Of a stretch of DNA of 57,345 bases, positions 46,313 through 57,345 are shown piece by piece. The position numbers and the translations under genes are program-made. The notes under the pieces were generated by a model. That model was not told the DNA's origin, did no database searches, and saw only the letters and a program-made list of their open reading frames with translations. The stretch lies in contig AJWJ01000099.1 in the NCBI GenBank assembly GCA_000277445.1, positions 1-57,345 on the forward strand, in the 5' to 3' direction. How positions within the stretch are numbered: the first letter of the stretch is position 1; each line of letters begins with the position of its first letter. The DNA comes from Polysphondylium violaceum (taxonomy: Eukaryota; Evosea; Eumycetozoa; Dictyosteliales; Dictyosteliaceae).

Positions 46313-49300
46313 TCAAGATATATAAATATGACCATCTTCAGTGCCTGCTAATAATAGATGATGGAGTGGAAAGAAGGATAGACTTTGAATGTTTGTTTGC
46401 TTTTGGACATTCAAACGAATGCCCTCATTGACACGAAAAGTGTTGTAATTGGAAGAGTTGGAATAGGTATCGTCGAGAAGAGAGATAGAGGTGATCTTGT
46501 TGCCTGTAGAGACAATGAGGTCATTTTGACATAGTGACATGGATGTGATGGCGTCTTTGAAGCCTTTCCACATTTTTTTGATGCTTGGAGGCGAGTTGGA
46601 CAAGTCCCATTGGATGACAGATTTCTCTGAGCACGAGATCAAGTATCGGGTTCCCTGGCCAATGAGTTTGATGGTGGGGCCGTCGTGGGTCTTCCATTGT
46701 TCGAGAATGGTGCCTGTACGGGTATCGAGGATGCTGATCATGCCAGATGACGAGCCGGCGGCTACCCAGGTGGGTATGGTGGTGGTGTTGCTGTAGCTGC
46801 TGTGCGAGGCGTTGGACGAGGTATAGTGGTGATCGTTGGAGGTCGACAAGCATCTGATCGAGGAGCCAGTTTGGTAGGCGAGTGCCCATTCGTGGGTTTG
46901 GATGCCAAGCGAGAGATCATAAAAGTTGAGAGTCGACTCGCTGGACGAGGCCACAATGTATTTGTTAGTCAATGGCTCAAAACAGGTATAGCTGCCGTTG
47001 GGTTCATAAAAGAGGTTCACCTTGACCTTGCTCTCGGGGTCCCAGACCTGAATGCTGGTGATATCGCAGCTGGCCACGAGGGAAGAGATAAATTTGACAG
47101 AGTGTACAGTGTGCATGTGCTGGTTGTAGGTAGCGAGCGATCGTGTGCTTTCCAGCGACCATATCTTGACCAAATTGTCTTTAGATCCACTGGCAAAAAT
47201 AGACTCTGAGGGCGACATGGCGATGGACTTGATCGAGGCGTTGTGCTCCTTGTAGCAAGAGATAATGTTTCCTTGGAAGGAAAAGGACTGGTCATTGATG
47301 AGGTCGTCATAGTCTTGATAGTCGTCTAGCTTGTATGTGAGACTGATCTTGTGATCGAGAGTCTCTTCAAAGTCGTCATAGAGGCCTTCGTCCGAGACAT
47401 AGGGGGGGATGGTTGAGGGTGGGGTTTCCGACTTGATGTGGTTCTCTTTGATGTAGATCATCATAATGTGCTCAATGAGCGAGTTGTCGCTGATTTCGGA
47501 ACGCATAATCTCAAAGCCAATGATCCTGGCCAGCTTGTAGTAGAGGAAATAGGTCATCTCGGGCGAATAGATGGCACGGAGTTGTTTGGAAGCCTCTGAG
47601 GTGTCGATCAGACTGTAGCTATTGTGGCCGCTGTATCCATAGAGATCGCTATAGTTTGAAAAGAATTGTTGGAGATACTTTAGGATATAGTCTTTGGTGT
47701 TGTTTACACCGATTCTGCCAGAGATACGCAAGAGGGTCTCGGCGAGGGGCAAGAGGAGGGCCGGATTCGAGGGGTTGAGCAGGAGGGAGGCGAGTTGGGT
47801 CGACTCTTTCAAGAGATATCTGAGCACCAGTCCGGGTTTGACCAAGAGAATAAGCTCTTGGAGTAACGACAGCAACGTACAGGGGATAGACTCGGATCGG
47901 GTGGCCTTGGACGAGTGTTTTTGGATGAGGATAAAGATGGCTGGGAAATAGAACTTGATGATCACAGATTCGCCCAGACTGCTGGCAATGGCAATCAAGG
48001 GTTCGTTGAGATGCTGGAGATGGGGCTTGGTCAACGCCACCAAGAGGGGATACATGATGTATCTGATGGTTAGCGGAATGCCCAAGATCTTGGATATCTT
48101 GATCAGCCCGGTGGTGAGCATCTCGTGATTGGGGTTCTCACGGGGATTGGTCTTGAGTGAGTCTAAAAAGAAGGGCAGGATGTGGTGAATATAGATGTCT
48201 CGGCCAAATCTTGAGACAATCATATCAATCATGGGTATTTGGATCAGGTGGCATTGGAGGAGATGGTCTTCGTGTCGCTGGTAGAGGTTGATGAGACAGG
48301 GCAATAAGTAGGTCTGCGAGAGCAATGGGCCCAGTCTCTGGGATAGGGGATCGAGGAGATCAATCAATGCTGACACCATGGTGTTGGGATGGTTGAATAG
48401 CTCCAAAATGTAGGGAAGAATAAGATCCATGGCTTCGTTGGGCAACGAGGTAACAGCGCCAATGTTGGCCAATGTGAACACCAGCTTTTCTTCAGCGGTG
48501 TACAGCGAATGGTAGTGACAGAGGAAATGGTACATTTGTTTAAAATAGTTGGGGAATATAGGCGAAGAAAGGAGTTCTTTTGGTGTGATTCTGTCTTCAG
48601 GGTTTGGATCAATCAATCGACACACAACCTCACGTATGGGGTTGGGGAGGTTGTATGTGATTGGGTACAGTTGGATTGGTTTGTTCTTTACATAGTCTGG
48701 GGGTACATAGGTGTTGCTATTGTTGCCGCTGCTGCCTCTATTGCTATTAAAGTGCTGTTCCAGAGATTGGGATGTGAATAGCGGGAAGCCTTGGTAGAGC
48801 TCAGAGATGATGCAGCCGAGTGCAAACATGTCGTTGGATTTCATGATATCGAGCTTTTGTGCCTGTTTGCTAGAGAGCCAGCAAAGGATGTCGGGATACT
48901 CAATGGATGAGTACTTGTACTCCAAGGGTTGGTAGATGGCATAGAGCTTTTCAAAGTTTTGGTTAAACAATGAGTTGTTTTCGTGATTGAGCAGCTTGTC
49001 AATGAATATACTGCTGTTTTGTGCCATGACATATGAATAGTCCCAGGCGTCGGGGGCGCCTGTGTGCTGGTACGAGGATGCAGCCGATCTTGGTTGATGG
49101 TTCTGGTTTCCGCTGATGAGGTCGTATTCCAGTAAACCAAACTCCAAATCGGTGGGCAAAGGCTCCATGATTTGCGTGATTGGGAGATCGGCTGTGGTCG
49201 TTGGTGAGTTGTTGATGGCCGTCATCAAGTGTGGCGATGTCACCGGCTTGCCCATGGTGTTGTCTGATTGGCTGATGGGCGATGGTGGTGATATGGGCGA

Positions 49301-52300
49301 TGTTGGTTCATTGTGATGGTGTCTATCGTAATTGTTTCCAACATTGTTGTTGGTTGTGGGCACGTTTGGTGAAGAGGATGATGGTTTGGTGATACCCATG
49401 GAAGAGAACAACCCATTGCCATACTTTTTAATCATGGATTCTTCACTCTTTGAGTGAATCAAGGGTTGTTGGTGTTTGGTTGATGAGCCATAGGGGGGCG
49501 ATAAAGGTGTGTTGGCAGATTGATTACCACCGCTGCTCATGGACTCCATAGGAACTGATGATGGTGAGGTAGAAAAGCTATCGTCTTTGAGTGAATTTAT
49601 ATTTTGATCAATAGGCGCGGAAGCCGACGATCCCGATGAGTTGGATCTGGTTGGCTGGAATATGCTTGGCAGATATTTGGAGAATGGCTTGTCATCCTTT
49701 TTGGATGATGATGATCTTTGTTTCATCGAGTTGGTGTTGGTATTGCCACTACTATTGCTGGTGTTGCTGTTTGCATTGGTTTGATTGCTACTGATGGTGG
49801 GGTTGACTCTTGGTTGATAGGGTGTGTTGCTATTGTTGCTAGTACCAGTACTATTACTGCCGCTGTTGGTGTTGATGTTGATGTTGTTTAACACATTGCT
49901 GCTGTTGTTGTTTAGGGGCGACGATGAGATTGGATTTGAATATGACAGTGGATTGGCGGTGGTGCTGTTGGGTGTATGGTAGATAGACGACAAGGGCATA
50001 TTGGTGTTGGCAGCAGAGAATGATGAATTGGACCCAAATGAGTCTGATCGATTGGTCGAGATGGGATTGCTGTAATAGTCAACGCCAAAATCGTTGAACT
50101 TGATAATAAAGTCGTGATCACTGCTGTTGCTGAGGGCAATGGTGTTGGCATTGCTTTGGAGAGAGTTGGGATCCAGCGACGACGATGGTGTGGAAGTGTT
50201 GCTGCCACCGAGAGGCGCGGCACTGGCCGACATGGGGTGGGGACTCTTGAGGATCTTTTTGGGGTGGGGCTTGGTAAACAGCTGCACAATGCCCGAGTTT
50301 CTGGGCACGCTTGTGTCCATCAGCGCCATGTTTTTGGCCTTGATGGCGTCTTCGCCGCTCAAGAGATACCCAAACGTGAGATCGATCCAGCAGTGGAGCT
50401 GTTTGGATACTTGGTCGCTCTCGAGTGCCTTCATATGGATCTGGATAAACTCTTCTTTGGAAGCGGCCCACTCGGGAATGAGGAGGTCGGGCATGTCGGC
50501 GTGAATAGAGGTGAATATCGAGGCATCGGTAAAGAACTCGGGTATGCATTCGTCGGGTGTCCATCGATAGAGACGTTCCATCGAGTTGGGGTATTCGTTG
50601 GGTTCATAGTTGGTTCTGACAAATCGTCTCAACAAGGGCACCGGTGTGCGTCGGGCCAAGTAGCTGTAGTAGGTGAGTTCAGACAACACATCAGAGATGT
50701 GATGGGGATTCTCTGTGCCCTCTGGCACGTTGTGGAACTGGAAGTCCAATTGCTCATCACCTTTGTTTAAACGATACTTTGTTCTACTTAGATCCCTCCA
50801 TCCGTCTGTTGCTGTGCTGTTGTTTCCTGTTGTACCTGTTGTTGTTGTAGTTGTGGGGAGTAGAGGGTTTCTAGTGAAATCTATAATCCATGGCATCACA
50901 GGATGATTCATGTGATCGCCGATATTTCTGTGAGCCAATTTATTAAGTATCATGAGATAATCAAAATTACTCAAATCGCCAGTGATCCAACGTTGCACAG
51001 CACAGTCCTGTAATGAGCTCTGTGATAGTGCTGGCGTATGGTATAGGGGCGATGAAGGAAACGTGAATCCATGTACACCTACCCACATTCTATTGTCCAG
51101 TTGTATACTGGCAGGTGTTAGATTACCATGAACTACCTCTTTATCATGAAGAAACGATAATAGCTGTACAAGTTGATACAAGATAAAGTTTGTAGTCTTT
51201 AAATTCTTTTGTAAATATTGATTACTATATCTAATTAATCCATCCAAAGAGTATTGATATTTCTTGTATATAATATAAAAAGTATCATCGTCATCTGTAT
51301 TATTATGTTGTTGTTCTGTATTACTATTGCTATTGCTACTATTACTATTGGTATCTTTGCTGTTCCTCTTTAGTACCTCTAGTATTGGCAAAACGTTTGG
51401 ATGGAATCTAAGGACATTGTTTTGTGTATAATCGATAGAGGCAGGGATATGTGTGTCGTTGAAGTGAATAGAGTTTGGTAGAGGACTGATATAGGTTGAT
51501 AATGCTTTGAGTACTCCTTTGATGAATTCCTGTAGACAAGAGATAGGTGTTAGTATATGGATAGATAGATATAGAACCGCTTTCAAACACTTACTTGGGT
51601 AATAACGTAATCACCAGATGTGGTAGATGAAGGAATACACAATGATTTCTCTTGAATACAGTATTGGTCGCTGTGAAGCATGTTGTATAGAGGATTGAGA
51701 TCATAGAATATAGGCGCACAGTTTAGCTCGTCAAAGTATTCCCAACTATTTAAATACTCGTTGGGTTGTGGCTTGAATTGTTGTTGGTGGTACTGTGACA
51801 ACACCCTTTCAAACAGTTTGGGTAGTTGAATCGCTGGTGCTGTTGGTAGTGTACTATTGCTACTACTGTTTAAATCACTAGTACTGCTATTGCCAATATG
51901 TGTCTTTAGGATTTGAATAGATATATCGTCGCCATCAAAGCAACTAGCCTCAAAGCTGCCTTTCTTGTATCTAATGTTCTTTTTCTTTTTTCTTTCAGAT
52001 GGATCCTCCTCTTCCTCTTGCTCTTCTTTTTTATCTGGTGTGTCTGATGTGTCCTCTGCTGATGATTTATCTTTTTCATCTTTATCTTTATCTTTATCTT
52101 TGTGATCCTCATCTTTTATGTTTACATCTGCTGTCGATGTTGTGTCAGGTTGTTGCTGTTGATCATCTTGCTCCTCTTCTCTTTTTAAAAATATAGATGC
52201 ACTAAAGCTTTTGATAAAATCATCGATACTCGGTTTCGTCTCTTTGCTAGTACTGAGATAGTGTAGATATGCTTCAACAGATTCTTTTTGTGCCTGTGAT

Positions 52301-52505
52301 ATTGATATAGTGAATAGTTAGAACAGTGCCATTGACAGAGATAATGTGGGTAAGATAGATAGATTCATACGGATGCAGTCGATAGATTAAACGATGACTG
52401 AATGTGTGACCCTTGTCGGTCTTCCTGGTCCATGCTCAGGAAGCAGACGCGGAGATACTGTTCAATCTCTAACTTGACATCCTCTTTTGAGAGATGTTGT
52501 CCCAT
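46313..52505 (-). CDS. lvsG: LvsG/WDR81-type BEACH and kinase-like WD40 protein
   Basis: Three exons (52371-52505, 51595-52293, 46313-51529), all phase 0, give 2016 residues. Order: N-terminal region; first kinase-like part (~365-435: LVQLLSFLHDKEVVHGNL); BEACH domain (~455-710: RWITGDLSNFDYLMILNKLA, LSELTYYSYLARRTPVPLL, CWIDLTFGYLLSGEDAIK); Ser/Asn-rich linker; kinase C-lobe-like part (~1190-1290: DMFALGCIISELYQGFPLF, LIDPNPEDRITPKELLSSP); helical HEAT-like region; WD40 repeats to the end (SGSKDNLVKIWSLE). The HRD Asp and DFG triad are absent (HGNL, VGVHGF), so the kinase is probably inactive. WDR81 relatives act in endosomal phosphoinositide control, maturation and autophagy. In Dictyostelium the BEACH proteins are Lvs proteins, named after large-volume-sphere mutants; LvsG is the kinase-containing one. 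Confidence 0.9.
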
Positions 52506-53263
52506 TGTATTGTGTGTGTATCTGTATCTGTATCTGTGTGCAATAAAAAAAAAAAATATCTTTATTTGAAAATTTTAAAAAAATTTTAAAAAAAAATCTG
52601 CAAAAACTCATGTCAGTGGTGGATTAATAAGGACGGGGAATCTGACCCCATTTGTCAAAGCTAAAGAAATTGTAATTTTTATTTTTTAATCAATTTAAAA
52701 GATATTCAAGAGGAATAGGAATATTGATATCATATTCAATCTTATTAATATGAAGAAAAATGATGAATTCTTCAACCTCGACTGGAAATATATCAGATAT
52801 ATCATCTTGATCGAAAAAATGACTAAAACCTAACAACTCTGACCCAGGATGGGAAAGATACTAGAAAAAGATACAGTTCTACCATCTGATTTCGAAATTT
52901 AATTTTTGATATGAATGATCTTAGATTTTATGCAACAACAAAAGACTTGAATATAATAATTTCTTGTTTATCCATCCAAACTAGATTTTTCTATTTTTTA
53001 TATACCAAGAGACAATATGATGCTGGGAGTCAAATAAAAAAACAATTTGTAGAAACAGCAAGTTTAAAATCTCTATTACCATGGACATATTGTTGCATGA
53101 AATATCACGTTACTAATATTTTTTAAAAAACTGATTGAAATTTTTTTTACAATCTTTCACCCCTTTGAAAAGGTTTTAAATGTTGAAAGCACCACAGTTA
53201 TGGCAAGATGATGTAGTAAGATAGTACAATAAGATAGTACAATAATAAGAAACAATAACAATA
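52506..53263. other. Intergenic region between LvsG-like and FNIP genes
   Basis: This 758-base gap should hold the LvsG-like promoter (A/T-run rich, 52540-52600) and the FNIP-gene promoter, where a short GATAGTACAATAA repeat occurs at 53218-53248. A 71-codon plus-strand frame (52911-53126) has no recognisable family. A minus-strand exon-like stretch is listed separately. Confidence 0.4.
52690..52860 (-). pseudogene. Possible terminal exon or gene relic of unknown family
   Basis: A 57-codon open frame begins right after an acceptor-like TTTTTCTAG and ends in a stop at 52690-52692. The product has protein-like composition (SDIFPVEVEEFIIFLHIN, then IPIPLEYLLN). I find no credible upstream exon on the minus strand, so it may be a relic or chance. 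No family is recognised. Confidence 0.2.
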
Positions 53264-54943
53264 ATGAAGTCAGATTTGTTTTACTTGGTATGGAGGAACG
53301 TGTATATTAGATCAGTGATTCGAAATCTCGTTGGTCAAAATACTGTGTACAAGATCAAAGGTGTCGAGTATTTGAATAGTAATCACCAATATCTGTCTGT
53401 GTTGTCCTATAAGGATAAACTAGATCACAACATATCGTTTAGATTAAAGATTGATAGTCTAGATGAATACAATCAGTATATTGCCAATGCACATAGACAT
53501 GTGATCAATGATTTGGTTTTGGGTGACAAAGTCTCTGGGAGTAGGAATGCTGATGATAGTGCGCAACAACATGGTTTGGATCTAGGGTTGATTGTCGGTG
53601 ATCATGTGCAGAGATTAGAGATATATGTAGAGGAAGAGATGGGTGCAAGTGGTAGTCGATTGCCTGATAGTGTCACAGATCTGAGTATAAAGAGTGCCTA
53701 TGCGCTGACACACAGTGGCTTTGTGGATCAAGTGTTGGTGCAGTTGCCTGCCAATCTCAAGAGACTGAGTCTTCCGTTGAATTACCAGATCCGAGCCCCA
53801 CAGCCAATCATCATACCGTCGTCGGTCACTGATTTGGACTATATCTCGAGTTTTGAAAGTATAAAGAACTTGGTGATTCCCTTGGACAGAGAGTACGAAA
53901 ACACTGTTGTCAACATCAACTCGAGCGAGGGACTGGAATGGGTGCGTAATCAAAAGTGGGTAAGAAACATATCTACTCGACTTGGTGCGCCGATACAACA
54001 GGTCCAGATTCCACCGCACATCCACCAACTCAACATAAAGAACCAGTACAATGATAACTCTTTTGACGACTTACCAGCTACCCTCGTCACATTGGTCTCG
54101 CATTACTTACGCCTGAGTAAGGGACTCTTGCCCCCGACTCTCAAGAACCTCAGGGTCAATTACTCGCATGGCCAATTGAGCACAGACACCCTGCCCGCGT
54201 CTCTCGAGACTCTCGATATGTTTAGTTACAACGAGCCCATCCTTTCTTTGCCGCCAAGCTTGACCAAACTCTGCCTGACAAACTACAACAAACAACTCTC
54301 GCTCGGCAGTCTTTCCAACTCACTGACCTACATAAACCTCGACGACTACAATCAACCTCTCAACCCCGGCGTCTTGCCTCGAGGCCTCAAAACACTCTGC
54401 ATGACCGAGTTTAGAGGCGCCCTCAAACCCGGCTCACTCCCCACCGAGTCCCTCACCCACCTCACTCTCCACACATTCCACGGCTCATTCGCTCAAGTGG
54501 GTCCCCTCAACAACCTCATCCAACTCCATGTACAAAACATTAATCACTCCATCACCACTATTCTCGCCAACGTCACCTCTATTGATCTATCATTCCACAA
54601 TGTCGCTGGCGAGGACCACAATCAAGTAAACAATAATGACAATCCCGACAAGATCACTCTTGACGCCAAAGTCCCTCCCTTGAATCTCCAAAACACCAAG
54701 ATAAAAACCCTTTGTCTCACCAACCATGGTCGCAGAATTTGGTTAAAAACTCGTTTCCTTCCTCTTGGCCTCCAAAGATTAAAGACCTATGGCTTAAAAA
54801 TAGATGAAAATACAATTTTCCCCCCAAGTTGCGAGTATTTGGAACATGATATCAAAGATTTAAATCATAGCGTTCTTTCAAAATCCATAAGGCATATCAA
54901 ATATAATCCATATAATCCTTTCAATCATAGAATTAACTTTTAA
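53264..54943 (+). CDS. FNIP repeat-containing protein
   Basis: Intronless, 559 residues. The start MKSDLFYLVWRNVYIRSVI is the usual opening of dictyostelid FNIP proteins. From about residue 270 to 415 there are roughly seven leucine-rich repeats of ~21 residues with the LPxSLxxLxLxxYNxPL pattern, e.g. LPASLETLDMFSYNEPIL, LPPSLTKLCLTNYN and NSLTYINLDDYNQPLNPGV. FNIP repeats are a greatly expanded dictyostelid LRR-like family, presumably for protein binding; the partner is unknown. No F-box is obvious. The repeats are weaker than in typical members (often YN instead of FN), and the last ~100 residues are unrelated. GC content is high across the repeats (about 53.7-54.7 kb). Confidence 0.85.
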   Translation: MKSDLFYLVWRNVYIRSVIRNLVGQNTVYKIKGVEYLNSNHQYLSVLSYKDKLDHNISFRLKIDSLDEYNQYIANAHRHVINDLVLGDKVSGSRNADDSAQQHGLDLGLIVGDHVQRLEIYVEEEMGASGSRLPDSVTDLSIKSAYALTHSGFVDQVLVQLPANLKRLSLPLNYQIRAPQPIIIPSSVTDLDYISSFESIKNLVIPLDREYENTVVNINSSEGLEWVRNQKWVRNISTRLGAPIQQVQIPPHIHQLNIKNQYNDNSFDDLPATLVTLVSHYLRLSKGLLPPTLKNLRVNYSHGQLSTDTLPASLETLDMFSYNEPILSLPPSLTKLCLTNYNKQLSLGSLSNSLTYINLDDYNQPLNPGVLPRGLKTLCMTEFRGALKPGSLPTESLTHLTLHTFHGSFAQVGPLNNLIQLHVQNINHSITTILANVTSIDLSFHNVAGEDHNQVNNNDNPDKITLDAKVPPLNLQNTKIKTLCLTNHGRRIWLKTRFLPLGLQRLKTYGLKIDENTIFPPSCEYLEHDIKDLNHSVLSKSIRHIKYNPYNPFNHRINF

Positions 54944-55003
54944 AAAAAAACAAAATAACTATTTCTGATTTCAATTTCATTGATGAAAATTCTAAACCAA
55001 ACC

Positions 55004-55190
55004 TTATTGTCTACTGACTTTTTTATCTTTATTTCCATCTAAGGATTCAAAAAAGAAGCCAGCAAGTAACTCTGGTTCATCAGCTTTTGCTTTTTAAAGT
55101 CTTCTACCAATTCTTCAAAAGTGATAAAACCATCACCACTGGTATCGACCTTGCCCAAAAACTTGCATGCCAACAATAAAATTTTATTTT
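55004..55190 (-). pseudogene. EF-hand calcium-binding protein fragment (decayed)
   Basis: On the minus strand a fragment reads ILLLACKFLGKVDTSGDGFI, with the complete EF-hand loop DTSGDGFITFEE. It continues ELVEDFK, then slips one frame to KAKADEPELLAGFFFES, followed by a second loop DGNKDKKVSRQ in which position 12 (normally Glu) is a stop codon. An in-frame stop just upstream cuts it off from any start codon. These breaks mark a pseudogene of a small EF-hand protein like the dictyostelid CBP family. There are no upstream exons in view. It lies between the FNIP gene and the decayed PNKP copy, in a zone of several relics. Confidence 0.75.
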
Positions 55191-55389
55191 TGTTTTAAAC
55201 ATTTTTTCAATAGGAGGCTTTTTTTTTTAAAAAATATCCCATCATTATTTTTCAACTTCCCGCCCAAAATTTAGAAAGTTATTTGATCGGAAGACTCGTC
55301 AAAAGAGCCCACGTGGTATTTCGGAATCCATTTTAAAGCTATTTAAGAATGTACAAATGATCACTTGAATATCAATTAATTAAACGACA

Positions 55390-56752
55390 ATGGATACAGA
55401 AGGACACCAAGCTTTAACACAAGATACTACTGGTACATCAGGTAGTGTTGCAAATCAAGGAAAATCAACAAATGGGCAATGGATGCAATTAGATGTAATG
55501 GTGAGAGTAAAATGCAGTGAGCCATTGAGTAGGACTAAAGTTGCATCATTTGATTTGGGAAACACATGATAAAAACCAAATCTGGTGGACTAAGTCCAAG
55601 GAATGATGATGATTGGGTGGTGGGATGAATGTGTCCCTGATCGTTTGAAACAATTACATAGTGATGGCTACCAAGTAGTAATATTTGGCAATCATGCAGT
55701 AAGAACCGTTCACGTACAAACAATCATTGATAGTTTGCAACAAGAGTTGGGTATACCATTGATGATATTTATCTCAACAGGCTATGATCTCTATAGAACA
55801 CCATCGAAAAAGATGTGGGATTTAATGGCAAACGAATACGCCACTGTTCAAGTGAACCGCTCAGAATCATTTTTTGTTGGTGATCTTGCTGGTAGACTGG
55901 CCACAGATAAGAGAAGAGCTGATTTATCTTCAATTGATCATGTGTTTGCAATGGCGGTAGGTGTTAGATTTGAAACTCCAGATAGCTTTTTCCTTGGTGA
56001 GCCATTGGATATTCCCTCCATAGATTTGATTTTTCCAAAACCTGAAACTTGTGATCCTCCAGTCAAAGGTAAATATTATCAAGAGTCTCACTGTCCACTA
56101 ATCACACTAATACTCTGTAGCTTCTAAACAAACAACTTCCTTATTTTTTTTTATATTCAAAAATATTTCTCTAAGAAGAAAGATTTATACCATTTATCCA
56201 GTTAAAGATTGTCCCGAGGTCGTCTCAGAAGACTTTGAACTCGTCATATTTGTTGGATGGCCAGTATCTGGTAAAACAAGATTGGCCAAAAAATATTTTC
56301 TACCAGCAGGTTATGCCCATATCAGTAATATCTCAGAGCCTTGGTGTATGCAAGCAGCCCACGAAGCTCTTTCAAAAAAACAATCTGTCGTTATCGATAA
56401 CACCAATGCCAATGTCGCTACCAGAGCAATATACATTGCAATTGCCAAACAACATGGTGCATCTGTTCGTTGTTTTAATTTAAAAACTGAAAAAAGTATG
56501 GCTGAACGTCTCAATTATTTCAGAGAAAGAAAACAAGGTATTAGACACACTTCAATGGCGGACTTTATTATGTATGAAAAATCCTTTCAAGAACCAAATG
56601 TAAATGAAGGTTTCAACAAAATCCACCAAGTAGAGTTTAATCTCATTATTTCACCTGAAGATCGAGAATTGTTTAATGTTCCTATCCCAAATTACGCCAA
56701 AAGAGTACTACCCGTCCCCAACAACGAGCTAATCGCCCAAGCTGTAGAATAA
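55390..56752 (+). pseudogene. Polynucleotide kinase/3'-phosphatase (PNKP) copy, apparently decayed
   Basis: Two exons, 55390-56068 and 56202-56752 (intron GTAAAT...CAG). PNKP normally repairs DNA ends by 3'-phosphatase and 5'-kinase activity. The start at 55390 reads in frame to KVASFDLGNT, then a stop. The expected LIKTKSGGLSPRNDDDW follows in a second frame, and WWDECVPDRLKQL onward in a third, so there are two frame breaks near 55571 and 55613. HAD catalytic motifs are eroded: DxDxT is DLGNT, TNQ is GNH, RKP is RTP; only FFVGDLAGR is kept. The kinase exon is open, with P-loop GWPVSGKT and DNTN, but the catalytic Asp of the RDT-like segment is lost (HISNISEP). Either a pseudogene or, less likely, a surviving kinase-like fragment translated from an internal start. 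Confidence 0.8.
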
Positions 56753-56908
56753 ACCAAAATAAAAACAATATTATAGAGAATAAAACAATAAATCATATGC
56801 AAATTTTAAGAAAGGCAAGTTCGATATAAACACCCATTGTTTTCATCCACAGATATATCATATTGTGCAAATTAGGACAGAAAAGAATATTATTATTCAA
56901 ATAGTACA

Positions 56909-57090
56909 ATGAACACAAAGAGACATGATGATGCAGTAGCAGATAAAACAACCAAAAAACACAAGGTATGGTTCATGTTCAGTCTAAAATTTTTAAATAT
57001 TTAAAAAAAAATAATGAAGAGCCAAATGTAAATGAAAGTTTCAACAAAATCCATCAAGTAGAGCATATTCTCAACTCAGATCGAGAAATG
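56909..57090 (+). pseudogene. Truncated duplicate of the PNKP locus
   Basis: 57016-57090 encodes EEPNVNESFNKIHQVE then LNSDREM, nearly the same as QEPNVNEGFNKIHQVE...EDREL at 56587-56672. It is therefore a second copy of the PNKP C-terminal region, with a short internal deletion. Just upstream, 56909-56965 looks like a small first exon (MNTKRHDDAVADKTTKKHK followed by GTATGG). If the two belong together, this is a duplicate with its middle removed. No function is expected. Confidence 0.6.
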
Positions 57091-57345
57091 TATCTATACA
57101 TCACCAAAGCTATAACTTTAGGTAACTCGTATTCAAGAGTATGATAAATTTAGTTTTAGAACATGGCCAATGTAATACAAAAATTAATATGAATGAACCA
57201 AGGAATTAAAATATTTTAATGTATAATAAAAATAAATTAGAGTAAAAAGTATGAGAGGAAATCATTATTTTATAATTGTAAAAATCTAGATCCTATTTAT
57301 CCTTATTGATTTCAGCCAATTTAATTAGTTTGTTTTTAAACTGAA
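57091..57345. other. AT-rich window end, nothing recognised
   Basis: The last 255 bases are AT-rich with several stops in every frame on both strands. I see no gene, RNA or repeat that can be supported. Confidence 0.5.

Noticed and set aside
52911-53126. 71-codon plus-strand frame
   Set aside because: AT-rich, no recognisable family, no clear neighbours or splice partners; likely chance, though a relic is possible.
1-57345. Transposons, retroelements, virus-derived elements, tRNA, rRNA or CRISPR
   Set aside because: I looked for terminal repeats, transposase, reverse transcriptase, capsid-like frames and tRNA-like B boxes on both strands and saw none that can be supported.

Overview
The window is nuclear DNA of a dictyostelid social amoeba. 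Intergenic DNA and introns are very AT-rich. Introns are short (about 55-135 bases) with GTAAGT- or GTATGT-type donors. Coding regions carry poly-Asn, poly-Gln, poly-His and poly-Asp runs. Several families are dictyostelid hallmarks: ComC-type EGF-like surface proteins, FNIP repeats and an LvsG-type BEACH kinase. I cannot name the species from sequence alone. Gene models below were built by hand from splice sites, and each intron was checked for reading-frame continuity.

Left part (1-29 kb), mainly secretory and surface proteins. A ComC-like secreted protein (partial, minus strand) faces a large secreted MACPF (perforin-like) protein, followed by a DNase II-family nuclease with an unusual basic tail. 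Next come a divergent pair, the SAGA subunit TADA1 and GMP synthase. A second ComC-like receptor (two EGF and C-terminal domain modules plus a membrane anchor) is followed by a tandem pair of purple acid phosphatases, the snoRNP protein NOP58, and a third ComC-like receptor. MACPF pore former, DNase II and acid phosphatases would fit the phagolysosome of a bacteria-eating cell, but a shared role is inference.

Middle (29-46 kb), mostly housekeeping. A very long NST1-like protein diverges from mitochondrial asparaginyl-tRNA synthetase. Two tandem ER-type cyclophilins follow, sharing intron positions. Then come a superoxide-producing NADPH oxidase, a C4-methylsterol oxidase, a CCDC25-like protein and a small methyltransferase of the EEF1AKMT/METTL13 group. 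The gap between the cyclophilins and the oxidase holds a cluster of nested inverted repeats that no gene explains.

Right part (46-57.3 kb). A 2016-residue LvsG/WDR81-type protein, in which a BEACH domain sits between two parts of a dead kinase fold, is followed by an FNIP-repeat protein and then a zone of gene decay. This zone has an EF-hand gene fragment, a polynucleotide kinase/phosphatase (PNKP) copy with nearly every catalytic motif eroded, and a smaller duplicate scrap of the same PNKP gene. No transposon, retroelement, tRNA, rRNA or CRISPR array was recognised.
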